Assembly: GCA_002722255.1 (NCBI GenBank)
Contig: PBLD01000001.1
Coordinates: forward strand, 335,401-399,400
Length of the DNA: 64,000 nucleotides
Direction: 5' to 3'
Origin: Winogradskyella sp.
GTDB taxonomy: Bacteria > Bacteroidota > Bacteroidia > Flavobacteriales > Flavobacteriaceae
Below, piece after piece: positions 16,895 to 25,853 of this stretch. The position numbers and the translations under genes were made by a program. Within the stretch, counting starts at the first letter, position 1. The number at the start of each line of letters is the position of its first letter. The notes below the pieces were generated by a model, which saw only the letters and a program-made list of their open reading frames with translations, was not told the origin of the DNA and ran no database searches.

Positions 16895-17503
16895 TTATTC
16901 AAACTGCATTTCAAAAATAATGTAATGTTCAAGGTTGAATTTATCTCCCCATTCTTCTGGCGGAATACCTTCTTTTGTTAACTCACAATAAAATAAATAG
17001 CCAGGATATTTAGGGTCTTTATAAGGCAAAGTATAAACCAATAACGGAAATGATTTTCCTAATTGAAAATTCGTTTCATTTCCATTAGATAAATCTCTTG
17101 CAGAATAGCTATTAGTCTCTGTCGTTTTATATTTTCTATTAATGCTTAAAAGCCCTTTAAATTTAACAAACAACTGCAAACTATCATTACTCACTTTTTC
17201 AGTTATAATATTGAAGGAAAGTGTATCTGACTCTATTCTTCTTGGATGATTTTTTAGATTAATAATAGTATCTATTTTTGTTAATTTTTTATTCCAGTAT
17301 TCTTTTGAAACAAGTGTAAAGGTTTTTCCTTTTAGATTTTTGTTTGAAATATTCACTTTATAAAAATCAATATTCTTCATAAGCAAATAATCTTGAAATT
17401 CTTCAGATGCTACTCCGTAATCGATCTTTAGTTTTAGTGAGTCTTGATTTTGAGAAAAGCAAACCGTAAAACTCAATAAGCTTAATAAAAACAATGCTTT
17501 CAT
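16895..17503 (-). CDS. secreted protein of unknown function after an anti-sigma-like gene
   Basis: I do not recognise the family. The 202-residue product has a signal peptide (KALFLLSLLSFTVCFSQ) and then a predicted beta-rich domain with no cysteine pairs, repeats or catalytic motif I can see. It lies 12 bases after the anti-sigma-like membrane protein gene and reads in the same direction, so it is probably the third gene of the sigma factor operon. It could be an envelope protein made with, or controlled by, that system. Function is unknown. Confidence 0.75.
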   Translation of the reverse strand: MKALFLLSLLSFTVCFSQNQDSLKLKIDYGVASEEFQDYLLMKNIDFYKVNISNKNLKGKTFTLVSKEYWNKKLTKIDTIINLKNHPRRIESDTLSFNIITEKVSNDSLQLFVKFKGLLSINRKYKTTETNSYSARDLSNGNETNFQLGKSFPLLVYTLPYKDPKYPGYLFYCELTKEGIPPEEWGDKFNLEHYIIFEMQFE

Positions 17504-17515
17504 AGTATATTTTTT

Positions 17516-19513
17516 TTAGAAATTAGAATTAAGTTTTATGAGCTCCTTTTTCAGTTCGCTTAAAGACACCTCCTTAAAATCAATATCCTGTTTTGAAGTC
17601 GCTCTTATTCTTAACTCTTTAAGACCTAAAAATATTTTATCGCCCTTTTTCTTTATACCTAGTAGAATAACCTCTTCGTTAACAGGCACTAAACCAAAAT
17701 CGTAAAATCCGTTTGATGTTCTACTTGGCAGAATTGAGCTTATCGACTTAAAAATCAGCTTAACATTGGCATCTTCAGCATTACTAATGTTAATGTTATA
17801 TTTAATCTTACTTTTTCTGCTGTTTATAAAACGGTCGCAATTAATCCAACCAAGGCTCGTGGCTGAAAGTGTATAACGCTCAAGGTCTGATTTGCTAATT
17901 TCTGAAATGGATTTTTCTTCAATCTCTTTCTGAACTTCTTTTTTGTTTCCAATGATTAATGCAGAATCTTGTTGAACAATCATTCCAGATGTTCTGGTGA
18001 CAGGTGTTGAGTTTTCACTACCAAATATTCTATAAGCTATAGGAAAACGGTATTTAACAGCAACATACCTGCTATTTTTTTTGCCAGGAACTACTTTTGG
18101 AAACAATTCTAAAACTCTTATTGCTTCTTTAGCAAGCGCATCATACTGAGATCTGGCTTCTATTTTACCGATGTTTCCTCGCCTATCAATTTCAAAGGAA
18201 ACGTATATATTTTCTTTGGTTGTTAGGTTTAGCCTCTCTCCTATTTCATAATTAAATTTTCTAGCTACAAACTTTGTTATTTCTTCATTAAAACATTGCT
18301 TTAATTGTTCATTATCTCCTGGCTCGCAATTAGGATGTCTAGGCATTACATCTAAAAGCTCAAAGTTTGAATAGCTGTCAGTATTCTCATAGTATTCACT
18401 AGACAAACTAACTTCTTGTGATGTACTTTTAAATTGACCTGTGATAATCTCTGTAGATTCTGGCAAAATCCAATTCATCACTCCATTAGTTTTCAATCCA
18501 TTAAAAAGTTGCATATCCTTCTTCCCCTTATTGTTAAACACAATCTCTAATTCTTTGCCTGGTTTTAATTTTAAATTAGAATCGTTCTTTTTGGCTTCTA
18601 TATATAACATTCCACCTGTTTCTAGAATTTGGTCATCAGATTTTGTACTCAAATCTGCCAAGATTATATCTGAGAGTTTATAATACTCCGTAACTTCTAA
18701 GCTAACATTTCCTGTCACCTCTTTTTGGGTTTTAGAATTAATAAAGGCATTGGCAGGTATTGAAATTTCGGTGCCTTCTTTTAAGGTGACTATATAATCT
18801 TCACTAGCATTAAAAGATGTTATTTGTGCTTCCTTTTTAATTGAATTGAAAAAGGATTCCGTGTTTTTGGAAACTAGTTTGGTAGCTTTATCAGCCTTAC
18901 TTTCTTTCTGAACTTTTTGCTGTGCTTTTTCTATCTCAATAAGAAGATTTGGATTGACAAAAATGGTGTCGCTTTCCTTTTTAAAATCATCATTTTCTGG
19001 AAATGCTAATTTGAATTCTTCTATCGTGTAACGACCAATTACTTCTTTTATAATGGTATCTTTTACAATTTCAACACCGCCAAAAGCTTTGGTTTTTTCT
19101 TCAAGAAGAATCTGCTTTTTATAATATTTAACTGCAATATATTTTGGGATAGAATCTGCTAAAGTTTCATTTACAACTGAGTCCTTAACAATCTCAAAAG
19201 AGCTATTGTTATCGCTTTGCTTTTCTTCGCTTTGGGCACTAAAAAACAAACTGTATGCTACTATTGAAATTATAATTAATAGAGCAAATCCACCAATATA
19301 TTTTAGCCATTTGCTTATGAGATACTTATTCTTCGAGGTTTTTATTTCTTCAAGCAATTCTACACGCTCAATCCCTTTTATAATTGTTTGGTGTTCTTTA
19401 AAAATCTCATAGAATGTTACGTCTGTTTTAAGTCTGTTTTCAAAAACCAATCTTTCAGTTTCAGAAAGGCTATTATTTAAATATGCGTTGATTAAATCTA
19501 TATCTTTTTCCAT
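17516..19513 (-). CDS. anti-sigma-like membrane protein with a periplasmic TonB C-terminal-like domain
   Basis: This 665-residue protein has a short cytoplasmic N-terminal part (IDLINAYLNNSLSETERLVFENRL) of the kind seen in anti-sigma factors. A single membrane helix (about residues 72-91) and a large periplasmic region follow. Around residues 400-495 it resembles the TonB C-terminal domain (FEIDRRGNIGKIEARS, EAIRVLELFPKVVPGKK). It lies between an ECF-like sigma factor gene 12 bases upstream and a secreted protein gene. I infer that it binds the sigma factor inside and senses an envelope signal outside. The zinc-binding motif of ZAS anti-sigma factors is not seen. Confidence 0.75.
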   Translation of the reverse strand: MEKDIDLINAYLNNSLSETERLVFENRLKTDVTFYEIFKEHQTIIKGIERVELLEEIKTSKNKYLISKWLKYIGGFALLIIISIVAYSLFFSAQSEEKQSDNNSSFEIVKDSVVNETLADSIPKYIAVKYYKKQILLEEKTKAFGGVEIVKDTIIKEVIGRYTIEEFKLAFPENDDFKKESDTIFVNPNLLIEIEKAQQKVQKESKADKATKLVSKNTESFFNSIKKEAQITSFNASEDYIVTLKEGTEISIPANAFINSKTQKEVTGNVSLEVTEYYKLSDIILADLSTKSDDQILETGGMLYIEAKKNDSNLKLKPGKELEIVFNNKGKKDMQLFNGLKTNGVMNWILPESTEIITGQFKSTSQEVSLSSEYYENTDSYSNFELLDVMPRHPNCEPGDNEQLKQCFNEEITKFVARKFNYEIGERLNLTTKENIYVSFEIDRRGNIGKIEARSQYDALAKEAIRVLELFPKVVPGKKNSRYVAVKYRFPIAYRIFGSENSTPVTRTSGMIVQQDSALIIGNKKEVQKEIEEKSISEISKSDLERYTLSATSLGWINCDRFINSRKSKIKYNINISNAEDANVKLIFKSISSILPSRTSNGFYDFGLVPVNEEVILLGIKKKGDKIFLGLKELRIRATSKQDIDFKEVSLSELKKELIKLNSNF

Positions 19514-19525
19514 AGTATTTCCGAA

Positions 19526-20068
19526 TTAAGATTGAACAGTTTTTGTTTGAGTTCTGTAGATGTCTTTTGCCTTTTGTAGGCATTTGTACTTTTGGTTTTT
19601 TGCAACTTTTTCGCTTTTAAATCGCATTTGCTCTGCAATAACCTTAAAGGTCATTTTCTTTACATAAAACCATTGTAGTAACTGTTGACATCGTTCTCCT
19701 AATTCGCGAAACGCTTTTTCTGCCGACTTGTATTTTTGCTCTTCTAAAACAGCATCAAATATTGAAACTTCTTCACTCTGTAAATTATGTAGTTCTTGTT
19801 TGGTGAATTTTCTTTGCGTGTCTTTCCAAACAAATCGAGATACTGAGTAGAGATAGGTGTAAAATGAAGATGTAAGTTTAAAATCTGATTTTTCCAGATT
19901 TCTGTTTAGAATGATTAACGCTTCCTGAAAAACATCATTAGCGTCTGCTTTTGTTCCATTGTTAGACAGAATGAGTTTTTCGATACGTGGATAGAGTTTG
20001 TACAACTCCTTAAACGCTTTTTCGCGTTTGCCATTTTTAAACAATGCCATTATTTTGTCGTCGCTCAT
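19526..20068 (-). CDS. ECF-type RNA polymerase sigma factor
   Basis: This 180-residue sigma-70 family protein has a region 2 with DANDVFQEALIILNRNL and FYTYLYSVSRFVWKDTQR, and a region 4 with ERCQQLLQWFYVKKMTFKVIAEQM ending in a helix that would contact the -35 element. There is no sigma 1.1 or region 3, as expected for the extracytoplasmic-function group. It directs polymerase to a regulon controlled by the membrane protein encoded next. Operon order, sigma then anti-sigma, is typical. The signal and targets are not evident. Confidence 0.88.
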   Translation of the reverse strand: MSDDKIMALFKNGKREKAFKELYKLYPRIEKLILSNNGTKADANDVFQEALIILNRNLEKSDFKLTSSFYTYLYSVSRFVWKDTQRKFTKQELHNLQSEEVSIFDAVLEEQKYKSAEKAFRELGERCQQLLQWFYVKKMTFKVIAEQMRFKSEKVAKNQKYKCLQKAKDIYRTQTKTVQS

Positions 20069-20130
20069 AAGAGTGGTTTATATATTAATGGCGTTTTGCT
20101 TAAAAGGTCACCTAAACATTTTTATTTTTC

Positions 20131-20168
20131 ACTGCCTACTCAGCACTTTATACTGTTTACTTGCCTAC
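20131..20168 (-). repeat. possible relic of an intervening-sequence-type inverted arm
   Basis: Read on the minus strand, 20147-20131 is AGTGCTGAGTAGGCAGT, which matches 14 of 17 positions of the left arm of the element at 14161-14177. A second TGCCTACT lies at 20162-20169. No four-helix-bundle gene is present here, so this may be a remnant or solo arm between the sigma factor and J-domain genes. Confidence 0.35.
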
Positions 20169-20959
20169 TTAAACCCTCTCTCTTTCTGAATATGCTCGTA
20201 AGCTTCTTGTACTTGTCTAAATTTTTCTTCGGCACCTTCTTGGTGCTCTTTTCCTAAATGACCAACGCGATCTGGATGGTATTTTTTAGCCATTTTTCGA
20301 TAAGCACTTTTAACAGCATCATCTGAAGCCGTTTTATCTACCTCTAAAATTTTATAAGCATTATTTGTCATATCATAGAACATGGCTTTAATACTTTCAA
20401 AATCTTTTCTACTAATGCCTAGATAACCAGACATGGTATAGATTTGCTTTATCTCTACCTCAGCGACATGACCATCTGCCTTTGCGATACCAAATAAAAA
20501 ATGAAGTAATTGTAAACGCGAAGCATGATCCATCATTTGTTTAATCTGCAAGCATACCTGACGCATAGATATATTTTGCTTAGAAATACGTTTAAATAAT
20601 TCAAAAGCATGATTGGCTCTCTCCTTACCATACATATTTCTAAATTGCTGACGCACAAAGTCTAGTTCTCTTTGGTCTTGCTTACCATCTGCTTTAATAA
20701 TTATTGATGCTAAAATCAACAAACTAACCTCAAAATCTCCAGACTGTGTTTGTGGCTTCTGATCTCTGCGTGTTTGTTTTGGTCGCTGACGATATGGATC
20801 ACGATTTCGGCTTCTACCTGTTTGTCGGTCTCCTATTAAAGGGGTTCCGTTGTCAGATAAATTATCTACAAAACTTCCTAAAGCTAGTCCAATAATAGCA
20901 CCTATTGGTCCTCCAAAAGACCAACCTATTGCTCCTCCTATCCACTTTGCAAAACTCAT
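20165..20959 (-). CDS. TerB and J-domain protein, DjlA-like co-chaperone
   Basis: This 264-residue protein starts with a glycine-rich hydrophobic segment ([19 protein letters not shown]) that may touch or span the membrane. It continues through a basic linker and a TerB-type helical domain (about residues 75-185), and ends with a J-domain carrying the invariant HPD ([10 protein letters not shown]). J-domain proteins stimulate DnaK ATPase. The layout is the same as E. coli DjlA: membrane segment, TerB, J-domain. Its 5' end faces the divergent bacilliredoxin gene. Confidence 0.88.
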   Translation of the reverse strand: MSFAKWIGGAIGWSFGGPIGAIIGLALGSFVDNLSDNGTPLIGDRQTGRSRNRDPYRQRPKQTRRDQKPQTQSGDFEVSLLILASIIIKADGKQDQRELDFVRQQFRNMYGKERANHAFELFKRISKQNISMRQVCLQIKQMMDHASRLQLLHFLFGIAKADGHVAEVEIKQIYTMSGYLGISRKDFESIKAMFYDMTNNAYKILEVDKTASDDAVKSAYRKMAKKYHPDRVGHLGKEHQEGAEEKFRQVQEAYEHIQKERGFK

Positions 20960-21037
20960 ATATTAACTATAGATTTTATGAATGCATAAATATACTATTA
21001 GTTAGTGTATTACTTCTATTAATTGTTACACATTTGG

Positions 21038-21045
21038 TATCTTTG
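21038..21045 (+). promoter_or_regulatory. -7 promoter element of the bacilliredoxin gene
   Basis: TATCTTTG is an exact TAnnTTTG match, 33 bases before the ATG. No TTG at a good -33 spacing was seen. Confidence 0.45.
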
Positions 21046-21078
21046 CACTTTAAAATTGATAATTAAAAAGAATAAGAT

Positions 21079-21489
21079 ATGTATCCAGCAGAATTAGTAA
21101 AACCAATGCGTGAAGATTTAACAAACGTTGGTTTTGAAGAATTACATACAACAGAAGCCGTAGACCAAGCCATAGCAAAAGAAGGTACAACATTAGTGGT
21201 TGTTAATTCGGTTTGTGGATGTGCTGCTGCTAATGCAAGACCAGGTGCTCGTATGAGTCTAGAAAATGCAAAACGTCCTGATAATTTAGTGACTGTTTTT
21301 GCCGGTGTTGATAAAGAAGCAACTAACAAAGCTAGAGAGTACATGATACCTTTTCCACCGAGCTCACCAAGTATGGCATTATTCAAAGATGGTGAATTGG
21401 TACACATGCTAGAGCGTCACCATATTGAAGGGAGACCTGCGGAATTAATAGCAGAAAACCTTATGGATGCTTACAATGAGCATTGTTAA
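21079..21489 (+). CDS. bacilliredoxin, BrxA/BrxB (YphP/YqiW) family
   Basis: This 136-residue thioredoxin-fold protein has the family start MYPAELVKPMREDL and the active-site motif C46-G47-C48 (NSVCGCAAANARPG). Bacilliredoxins remove bacillithiol from oxidised proteins. Some Bacteroidota make bacillithiol, and others keep these proteins for unknown thiol partners. The gene stands alone: its own promoter lies upstream and a strong terminator follows 22 bases after the stop. Confidence 0.93.
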   Translation: MYPAELVKPMREDLTNVGFEELHTTEAVDQAIAKEGTTLVVVNSVCGCAAANARPGARMSLENAKRPDNLVTVFAGVDKEATNKAREYMIPFPPSSPSMALFKDGELVHMLERHHIEGRPAELIAENLMDAYNEHC

Positions 21490-21511
21490 TAAACAAAACA
21501 CTTTATAACAA

Positions 21512-21539
21512 AAACCACGAATAGTTTCGTGGTTTTTTT
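21512..21539 (+). terminator. intrinsic terminator after the bacilliredoxin gene
   Basis: AAACCACGAA (21512-21521) pairs exactly with TTCGTGGTTT (21526-21535) around TAGT and runs into a T tract. Stem, small loop and T-run make this a convincing terminator. Confidence 0.85.
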
Positions 21540-21567
21540 GTGCTTAATAGGCATTGATTTACTTTTG
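21538..21567 (+). promoter_or_regulatory. complete Bacteroidota-type promoter abutting the acyltransferase start
   Basis: TTG at 21538-21540 and TACTTTTG at 21560-21567 are separated by 19 bases, the expected -33/-7 arrangement. The -7 box ends 4 bases before the ATG at 21572, so the transcript would be leaderless or nearly so. Confidence 0.6.
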
Positions 21568-21571
21568 TGTT

Positions 21572-22312
21572 ATGCAAAAAATTTTGGCTTACCCTCTTAC
21601 TATTTTATATTTTATTTGCTTTGGATTAACCTTGGTAATATTTCATCCTATACAATGGTTTTGCAAAAATGTGTTCGGATACCAAGCTCATAAAATTAGT
21701 GTAGATTGGCTTCAGTTTTTTATAATGCGAAGTCTTAATGTACTAGGCACCACATTTTATTTTACTAACCCTTATACTATAGAAAAGGATACTCCGCTAA
21801 TTATTGTAGCCAATCACCAAAGCATGTATGATATACCACCATTAATTTGGTATATGCGAAAACATCATGTGAAATTTATTAGTAAAAAAGAACTTGGCAA
21901 GGGCATACCGAGCGTATCTTACAATTTAAGACATGGAGGTTCTGTACTTATAAATAGAAAAGACGCATTAGGCTCTATAAAAGCTATTGAAGATTTTGCT
22001 AAACGCATTGAAAAAAATAAATGGGCTGCTGTTATTTTTCCTGAAGGTACAAGAAGCCGAGATGGTAAACCAAAAAAGTTTAAAACAAAAGGCTTACTAA
22101 CAATGATAAAGCATGCTCCAAATGCTTTAATTGTACCCGTTACCATTAACAATTCTTGGAAAACACTTAAATATGGTAAATTTCCAATGGGTTTAGGCGC
22201 GAATATTTCTTTTTTAGTTCATAAACCAATACAGGCTAAGCAATACGAAGATAAGCTTGAGTTAATTCGTATTGTTGAAGCCCAAGTTATAAGCAGTATT
22301 GATAGTGAATAA
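21572..22312 (+). CDS. plsC: 1-acyl-sn-glycerol-3-phosphate acyltransferase (PlsC family)
   Basis: This membrane-bound acyltransferase of about 246 residues makes phosphatidic acid from lysophosphatidic acid. It has an N-terminal hydrophobic segment, the catalytic motif NHQSMYD (H-x4-D) and the substrate motif FPEGTRSRDG. I start at ATG 21572 rather than TTG 21554, because a promoter -7 box covers the bases between them. The end overlaps the HD hydrolase gene by 14 bases. PlsC is the best call; another lysophospholipid acyltransferase is possible. Confidence 0.9.
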   Translation: MQKILAYPLTILYFICFGLTLVIFHPIQWFCKNVFGYQAHKISVDWLQFFIMRSLNVLGTTFYFTNPYTIEKDTPLIIVANHQSMYDIPPLIWYMRKHHVKFISKKELGKGIPSVSYNLRHGGSVLINRKDALGSIKAIEDFAKRIEKNKWAAVIFPEGTRSRDGKPKKFKTKGLLTMIKHAPNALIVPVTINNSWKTLKYGKFPMGLGANISFLVHKPIQAKQYEDKLELIRIVEAQVISSIDSE

Positions 22313-22961
22313 AAGTAACATAATAGCATCAACGAAACTCTTTGTAAAAAATGAGCTTAAATATGCTGAAGGTGGACACGATTGGTTTCACATCTTAAGA
22401 GTATATAATAATGCCAGATTAATTGCAAAAAGTGAAAATGTTGACCTTCTGGTAGTAGAACTGGCTGCTTTACTTCATGATATAGCAGATCCTAAATTTA
22501 ATAATGGAGATGAATCCATTGGCCCAAGAAAGGCAAGTGAATTTTTATTAAGTATAAATGTAGACAGTGTTATTATTGAGCATGTAACTCAAATTATCGA
22601 AAACATGTCTTTTAAAAATTCGTTTGATTTAAATACGTCCTTTACCTCCAAAGAAATGGAAGTTGTACAAGATGCAGATAGGTTAGATGCTATAGGTGCT
22701 ATAGGTATTGCTCGCTGTTTTAATTATGGTGGATTTAAAAACAGAGCTCTGTATAATCCTGATATTTCACCAAATCTTAATATGACTAAAGACGAATATA
22801 AAGCATCCGAAGCACCAACTATAAACCACTTTTACGAAAAACTTCTTCTTCTTAAAGACCAGATGAACACAAAAACAGGAAAACGTATAGCCTTAAACAG
22901 GCATAAGTTTATGGAAGATTATCTAAAACAGTTTTATGCAGAGTGGGAAGGTGAAAAATAA
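22299..22961 (+). CDS. HD-domain phosphohydrolase, YedJ-like
   Basis: This cytosolic protein of about 220 residues has the HD metal site spread as H in GGHDWFHILRV, HD in LLHDIADPKFNN and D in QDADRLDAIGAIGIAR. These are the ligands of the YedJ/YpgQ group, some members of which are nucleotide pyrophosphohydrolases. The start is TTG 22299 or GTG 22305; both lie in the end of the acyltransferase gene, so translation is coupled. The substrate is unknown. Confidence 0.85.
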   Translation: MIVNKSNIIASTKLFVKNELKYAEGGHDWFHILRVYNNARLIAKSENVDLLVVELAALLHDIADPKFNNGDESIGPRKASEFLLSINVDSVIIEHVTQIIENMSFKNSFDLNTSFTSKEMEVVQDADRLDAIGAIGIARCFNYGGFKNRALYNPDISPNLNMTKDEYKASEAPTINHFYEKLLLLKDQMNTKTGKRIALNRHKFMEDYLKQFYAEWEGEK

Positions 22962-22967
22962 AACCCA

Positions 22968-23840
22968 TTACTGAACCATTAATTTTACTTCACTTCTATA
23001 TTTTGACGCACTTTTGCCTGTAAACTCTTTAAATAGTTTATTAAAATGAGAAAAGTTATTGAATCCACACTCAAAACTAATATCTGTAATACTCATTTGG
23101 CTTTCAGTAAGTAATTTTGTAGCGTGCACCACTCTATATTCGTTTACTAGTTTGGTAAATGTTTTTCCTGTTACTTTTTTGAAATATCTACAAAATGCAG
23201 GAACCGTCATACTTACCTTATCGGCAATTTCATCTAAGCTAATATGCTCTTTAAAGTTTTCATTAATATGCTTAAAAATAGTATCTATTTTTGCACTGTC
23301 TTGCGGTTCTGTTTCAAACCTATAACCATCTGCATTTAATATTGTATAATCTTCTGCTTTAGCCAGACTATGCAACACCTCTAACAATATTAATATTTTC
23401 TTGAACCCTTCCTTTTCTGATAGCTTTTCAATTTTCTTTCCAAGTTTTTGTTTCGTAGGTATGCCAAAAAGAATCCCACTCTTTGCTCGTTCAAATAAAC
23501 TATTAATTTTTTCCATCTCCGGAATATCAAAAAAATGCTTACCTAAAAACTCTGGTTTAAACTGAACAATGGTTTCTGTACCATATACAGTAAGTCTGTC
23601 TGTAAAACCATTATGAGGTAAATTAGATCCAATAAGTAATAGTTGACTGTTATTAAAGTAAGATAAATGATTACCTATATGTCGCTTTCCCTTTCCTTTA
23701 TTAACATAAACCAATTCTATCTCTGGATGAAAATGCCAAAATGGTTTCTTTTCACCTACATATGCTCCATGCTTAATAACTTTCATAGAGCTCCCAAATT
23801 CTGGGCTAATTTTTTCTAGTATAGGCTTTCTTGTATTCAC
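22968..23840 (-). CDS. AraC-family regulator with cupin sensor domain
   Basis: This 290-residue protein has an N-terminal cupin-like sensing domain (WHFHPEIELVYVNKGKGKRHIG) and a C-terminal pair of helix-turn-helix motifs (about residues 187-283; MTVPAFCRYFKKVTGKTF and FNNFSHFNKLFKEFTGKSASKYR). The HFHPE and KGKGxRxIG patterns are typical of regulators for sugar or glycoside use. It is divergent from a small secreted protein gene at 24051 across a 210-base gap. No sugar genes are near, so the ligand and target are unknown. Confidence 0.88.
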   Translation of the reverse strand: MNTRKPILEKISPEFGSSMKVIKHGAYVGEKKPFWHFHPEIELVYVNKGKGKRHIGNHLSYFNNSQLLLIGSNLPHNGFTDRLTVYGTETIVQFKPEFLGKHFFDIPEMEKINSLFERAKSGILFGIPTKQKLGKKIEKLSEKEGFKKILILLEVLHSLAKAEDYTILNADGYRFETEPQDSAKIDTIFKHINENFKEHISLDEIADKVSMTVPAFCRYFKKVTGKTFTKLVNEYRVVHATKLLTESQMSITDISFECGFNNFSHFNKLFKEFTGKSASKYRSEVKLMVQ

Positions 23841-23976
23841 TGCTTAATATTTTGTACAAAGTTACTGCTTAATAAAAAGCAAATATATATAAAATTACCA
23901 CTATTGTATGCTATTTTAACCATATATATAACGTGAGGCGTATTTTGGGTTAATTTTACATATAAATATGCCAAAA

Positions 23977-24013
23977 TTGTTGTTTTCCACAACCTCTTAT
24001 CACCATACATTTG
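23977..24013 (+). promoter_or_regulatory. promoter of the secreted protein gene
   Basis: TTG repeats at 23977-23982 and an exact -7 box TACATTTG at 24006-24013 are about 23 bases apart. The ATG is 37 bases further on and is preceded by AAGGAAAAAG. Confidence 0.5.
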
Positions 24014-24050
24014 TAGTGTTAATTCAGTTTAACCTTAAAAAAGGAAAAAG

Positions 24051-24608
24051 ATGAAAACATTAATTAAAAGTATTTTAGTAGTGGCTGTGATGTTGGGAAC
24101 ATGTGCGAGCTACGCAAGCGAGACCTTAAGAGATTTACCTACATTTAAATTTGTAAGTGAAGGGCATAATCTTTCTGTGACAGATGATTCGGGAGAAGTT
24201 ATTTTTAGTGGTCGTATTAAACACAATGGAAATCTGGTTAGACTTTTTGATTTTAGCCAACTAAATAACGGTACATATACTGTAGAGATTAGCAAAGATT
24301 TTGAAATTGAGATCGTTGACCTTCAAGTAAACAATAAAGAGGTTAAAATCTTAAATGATACACAAACTAAAATTTATAAACCTGTTGTAAGAGCCGAAGA
24401 GGGAGTTGTTATCGTTTCAAAAATTGGTCTTGACACCAATAACATGGACGTAGAACTTTACTTTGAAGATGAGCTTATACATAGTGAAAATGTTGAAGGA
24501 AAAGATGTCTTAAACAGAGTTTACAAATTAGATACAACCGTTAAAGGTGAGTATACAGCTGTTATTAAATCTAATGGTAGAGTATACACTAAGAATTTTA
24601 GGATATAA
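24051..24608 (+). CDS. small secreted beta-rich protein of unknown function
   Basis: I do not recognise a named family. The 185-residue product has a good signal peptide (KTLIKSILVVAVMLGTCASYA) and then two short beta-type modules. The phrase LNNGTYTVEI in the first resembles the last strands of type IX sorting domains and of bacterial Ig-like folds. No cysteines or catalytic motif are seen in the mature part. It has its own promoter and terminator, so it is expressed alone. It may be periplasmic or surface exposed. Confidence 0.75.
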   Translation: MKTLIKSILVVAVMLGTCASYASETLRDLPTFKFVSEGHNLSVTDDSGEVIFSGRIKHNGNLVRLFDFSQLNNGTYTVEISKDFEIEIVDLQVNNKEVKILNDTQTKIYKPVVRAEEGVVIVSKIGLDTNNMDVELYFEDELIHSENVEGKDVLNRVYKLDTTVKGEYTAVIKSNGRVYTKNFRI

Positions 24609-24647
24609 ATTTTGATTGTTTATATATTAGTTATTTTTTTACTTCGG

Positions 24648-24677
24648 AAGTGGGCTTTATGCCCACTTTTGTTTTTT
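24648..24677. terminator. bidirectional intrinsic terminator between converging genes
   Basis: AAGTGGGC (24648-24655) and GCCCACTT (24661-24668) form a perfect stem with a TTTAT loop and a T-rich tail on the plus strand. It separates the secreted protein gene from the converging radical SAM gene, and its end overlaps the last bases of the latter. Confidence 0.8.
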
Positions 24678-25749
24678 AGAATAGTTTCATTTGACCATCT
24701 TTATACAGCTCGTGCAAGCTGGTATTAAGATGAGGCATAGATTTACCCTTAAAATATTTTAACCTTGCCAAATCCATCAAATCACTAATTTGTTTTGCCA
24801 TTTTTCCTTCTCCTTTCATTCTTACACCGTATCTACTCTCGTTTAGGGTTCCTCCATGACAGTTTTTAATTTGATGTAAGACTTTATCTGCTCTATCTGG
24901 CATCTTTTTTTTAATCCAGTCTGTAAAAATTTCACCAATAGCTCCATTTAGTCTAACAACTGTATGTGCAATACTTAAAGCTCCAGATTCAGACACAGCC
25001 TTAGCCATTGGTAAAATTTCATGACTATTAATAGAAGGGATTATTGGAGCTAACATTACATTTACAGGAATACCGTTATCACTCAGTTCTTTAACGGTTT
25101 GAAGTCTTCTTTTTATAGTTGCGGTTCTTGGCTCTAAAATGCGTCTTGTGTCTTCAGATAGAGATGTTATAGAGATATTTACTGCAATTAAATTGTCTTT
25201 TGCTAGTGCTCTTAGAATCTCAATATCTCTTAATATTAGCGCATTTTTTGTAATAATCCCTACAGGATGTTTGTATTTTAAAAACACCTCTAAGCACTGT
25301 TTAGTTAATTGAAACTTCTGCTCGGCTGGCTGGTAACAATCCGTATTACCAGACATGACTATGGTATGTGCTTTCCAGCTTTTCTTTTTTAGGAGATTTT
25401 CCAAGAGTTTTGGCGCGTCTTTTTTTACTAAAATTTTACGTTCAAAATCTAAACCTGCACTAAAACCCCAAAACTCATGACTATTGCGAGCGTAACAATA
25501 AATACATCCATGCTCGCAACCTTGATACATATTCATAGAATATGCCATACCTACATCTGGGCTCTCTACTTTGTTGACTATGGTTTTAGGAAATACATTA
25601 AGATATTGTGTCTTATTCTTATCTACAACCTCGCCTTCTTTATGGCAATATTCTAAGAAATCATCACGCATTTCGTGAGATAACTCAAAATAACGGTTAT
25701 GGATGTTTCGTTGGGCACCTCTACCTTTAATCACATCTTTCCTTTTCAT
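24676..25749 (-). CDS. PA0069-family radical SAM protein
   Basis: This 357-residue cytosolic enzyme has the radical SAM [4Fe-4S] motif C-x3-C-x2-C in CEHGCIYCYAR (about residue 78). It belongs with the PA0069/spore photoproduct lyase-like group, as shown by MYQGCEHGCIYCYARN, GNTDCYQPAE and IITKNALILRDIEIL. The reaction is unknown; a DNA or RNA repair role has been suspected from similarity to spore photoproduct lyase. The gene stands alone between a terminator and the enoyl-CoA hydratase gene. Confidence 0.9.
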   Translation of the reverse strand: MKRKDVIKGRGAQRNIHNRYFELSHEMRDDFLEYCHKEGEVVDKNKTQYLNVFPKTIVNKVESPDVGMAYSMNMYQGCEHGCIYCYARNSHEFWGFSAGLDFERKILVKKDAPKLLENLLKKKSWKAHTIVMSGNTDCYQPAEQKFQLTKQCLEVFLKYKHPVGIITKNALILRDIEILRALAKDNLIAVNISITSLSEDTRRILEPRTATIKRRLQTVKELSDNGIPVNVMLAPIIPSINSHEILPMAKAVSESGALSIAHTVVRLNGAIGEIFTDWIKKKMPDRADKVLHQIKNCHGGTLNESRYGVRMKGEGKMAKQISDLMDLARLKYFKGKSMPHLNTSLHELYKDGQMKLF

Positions 25750-25853
25750 ATTGTAAAAGTAAAATGAAAGACACAGGATAGTGGCTACAGAATGTAGTAT
25801 TAACGATAACAGAATCTCTTAAAAAAAGTCTGTTTTAAAAAAAAGAGTTTTAT

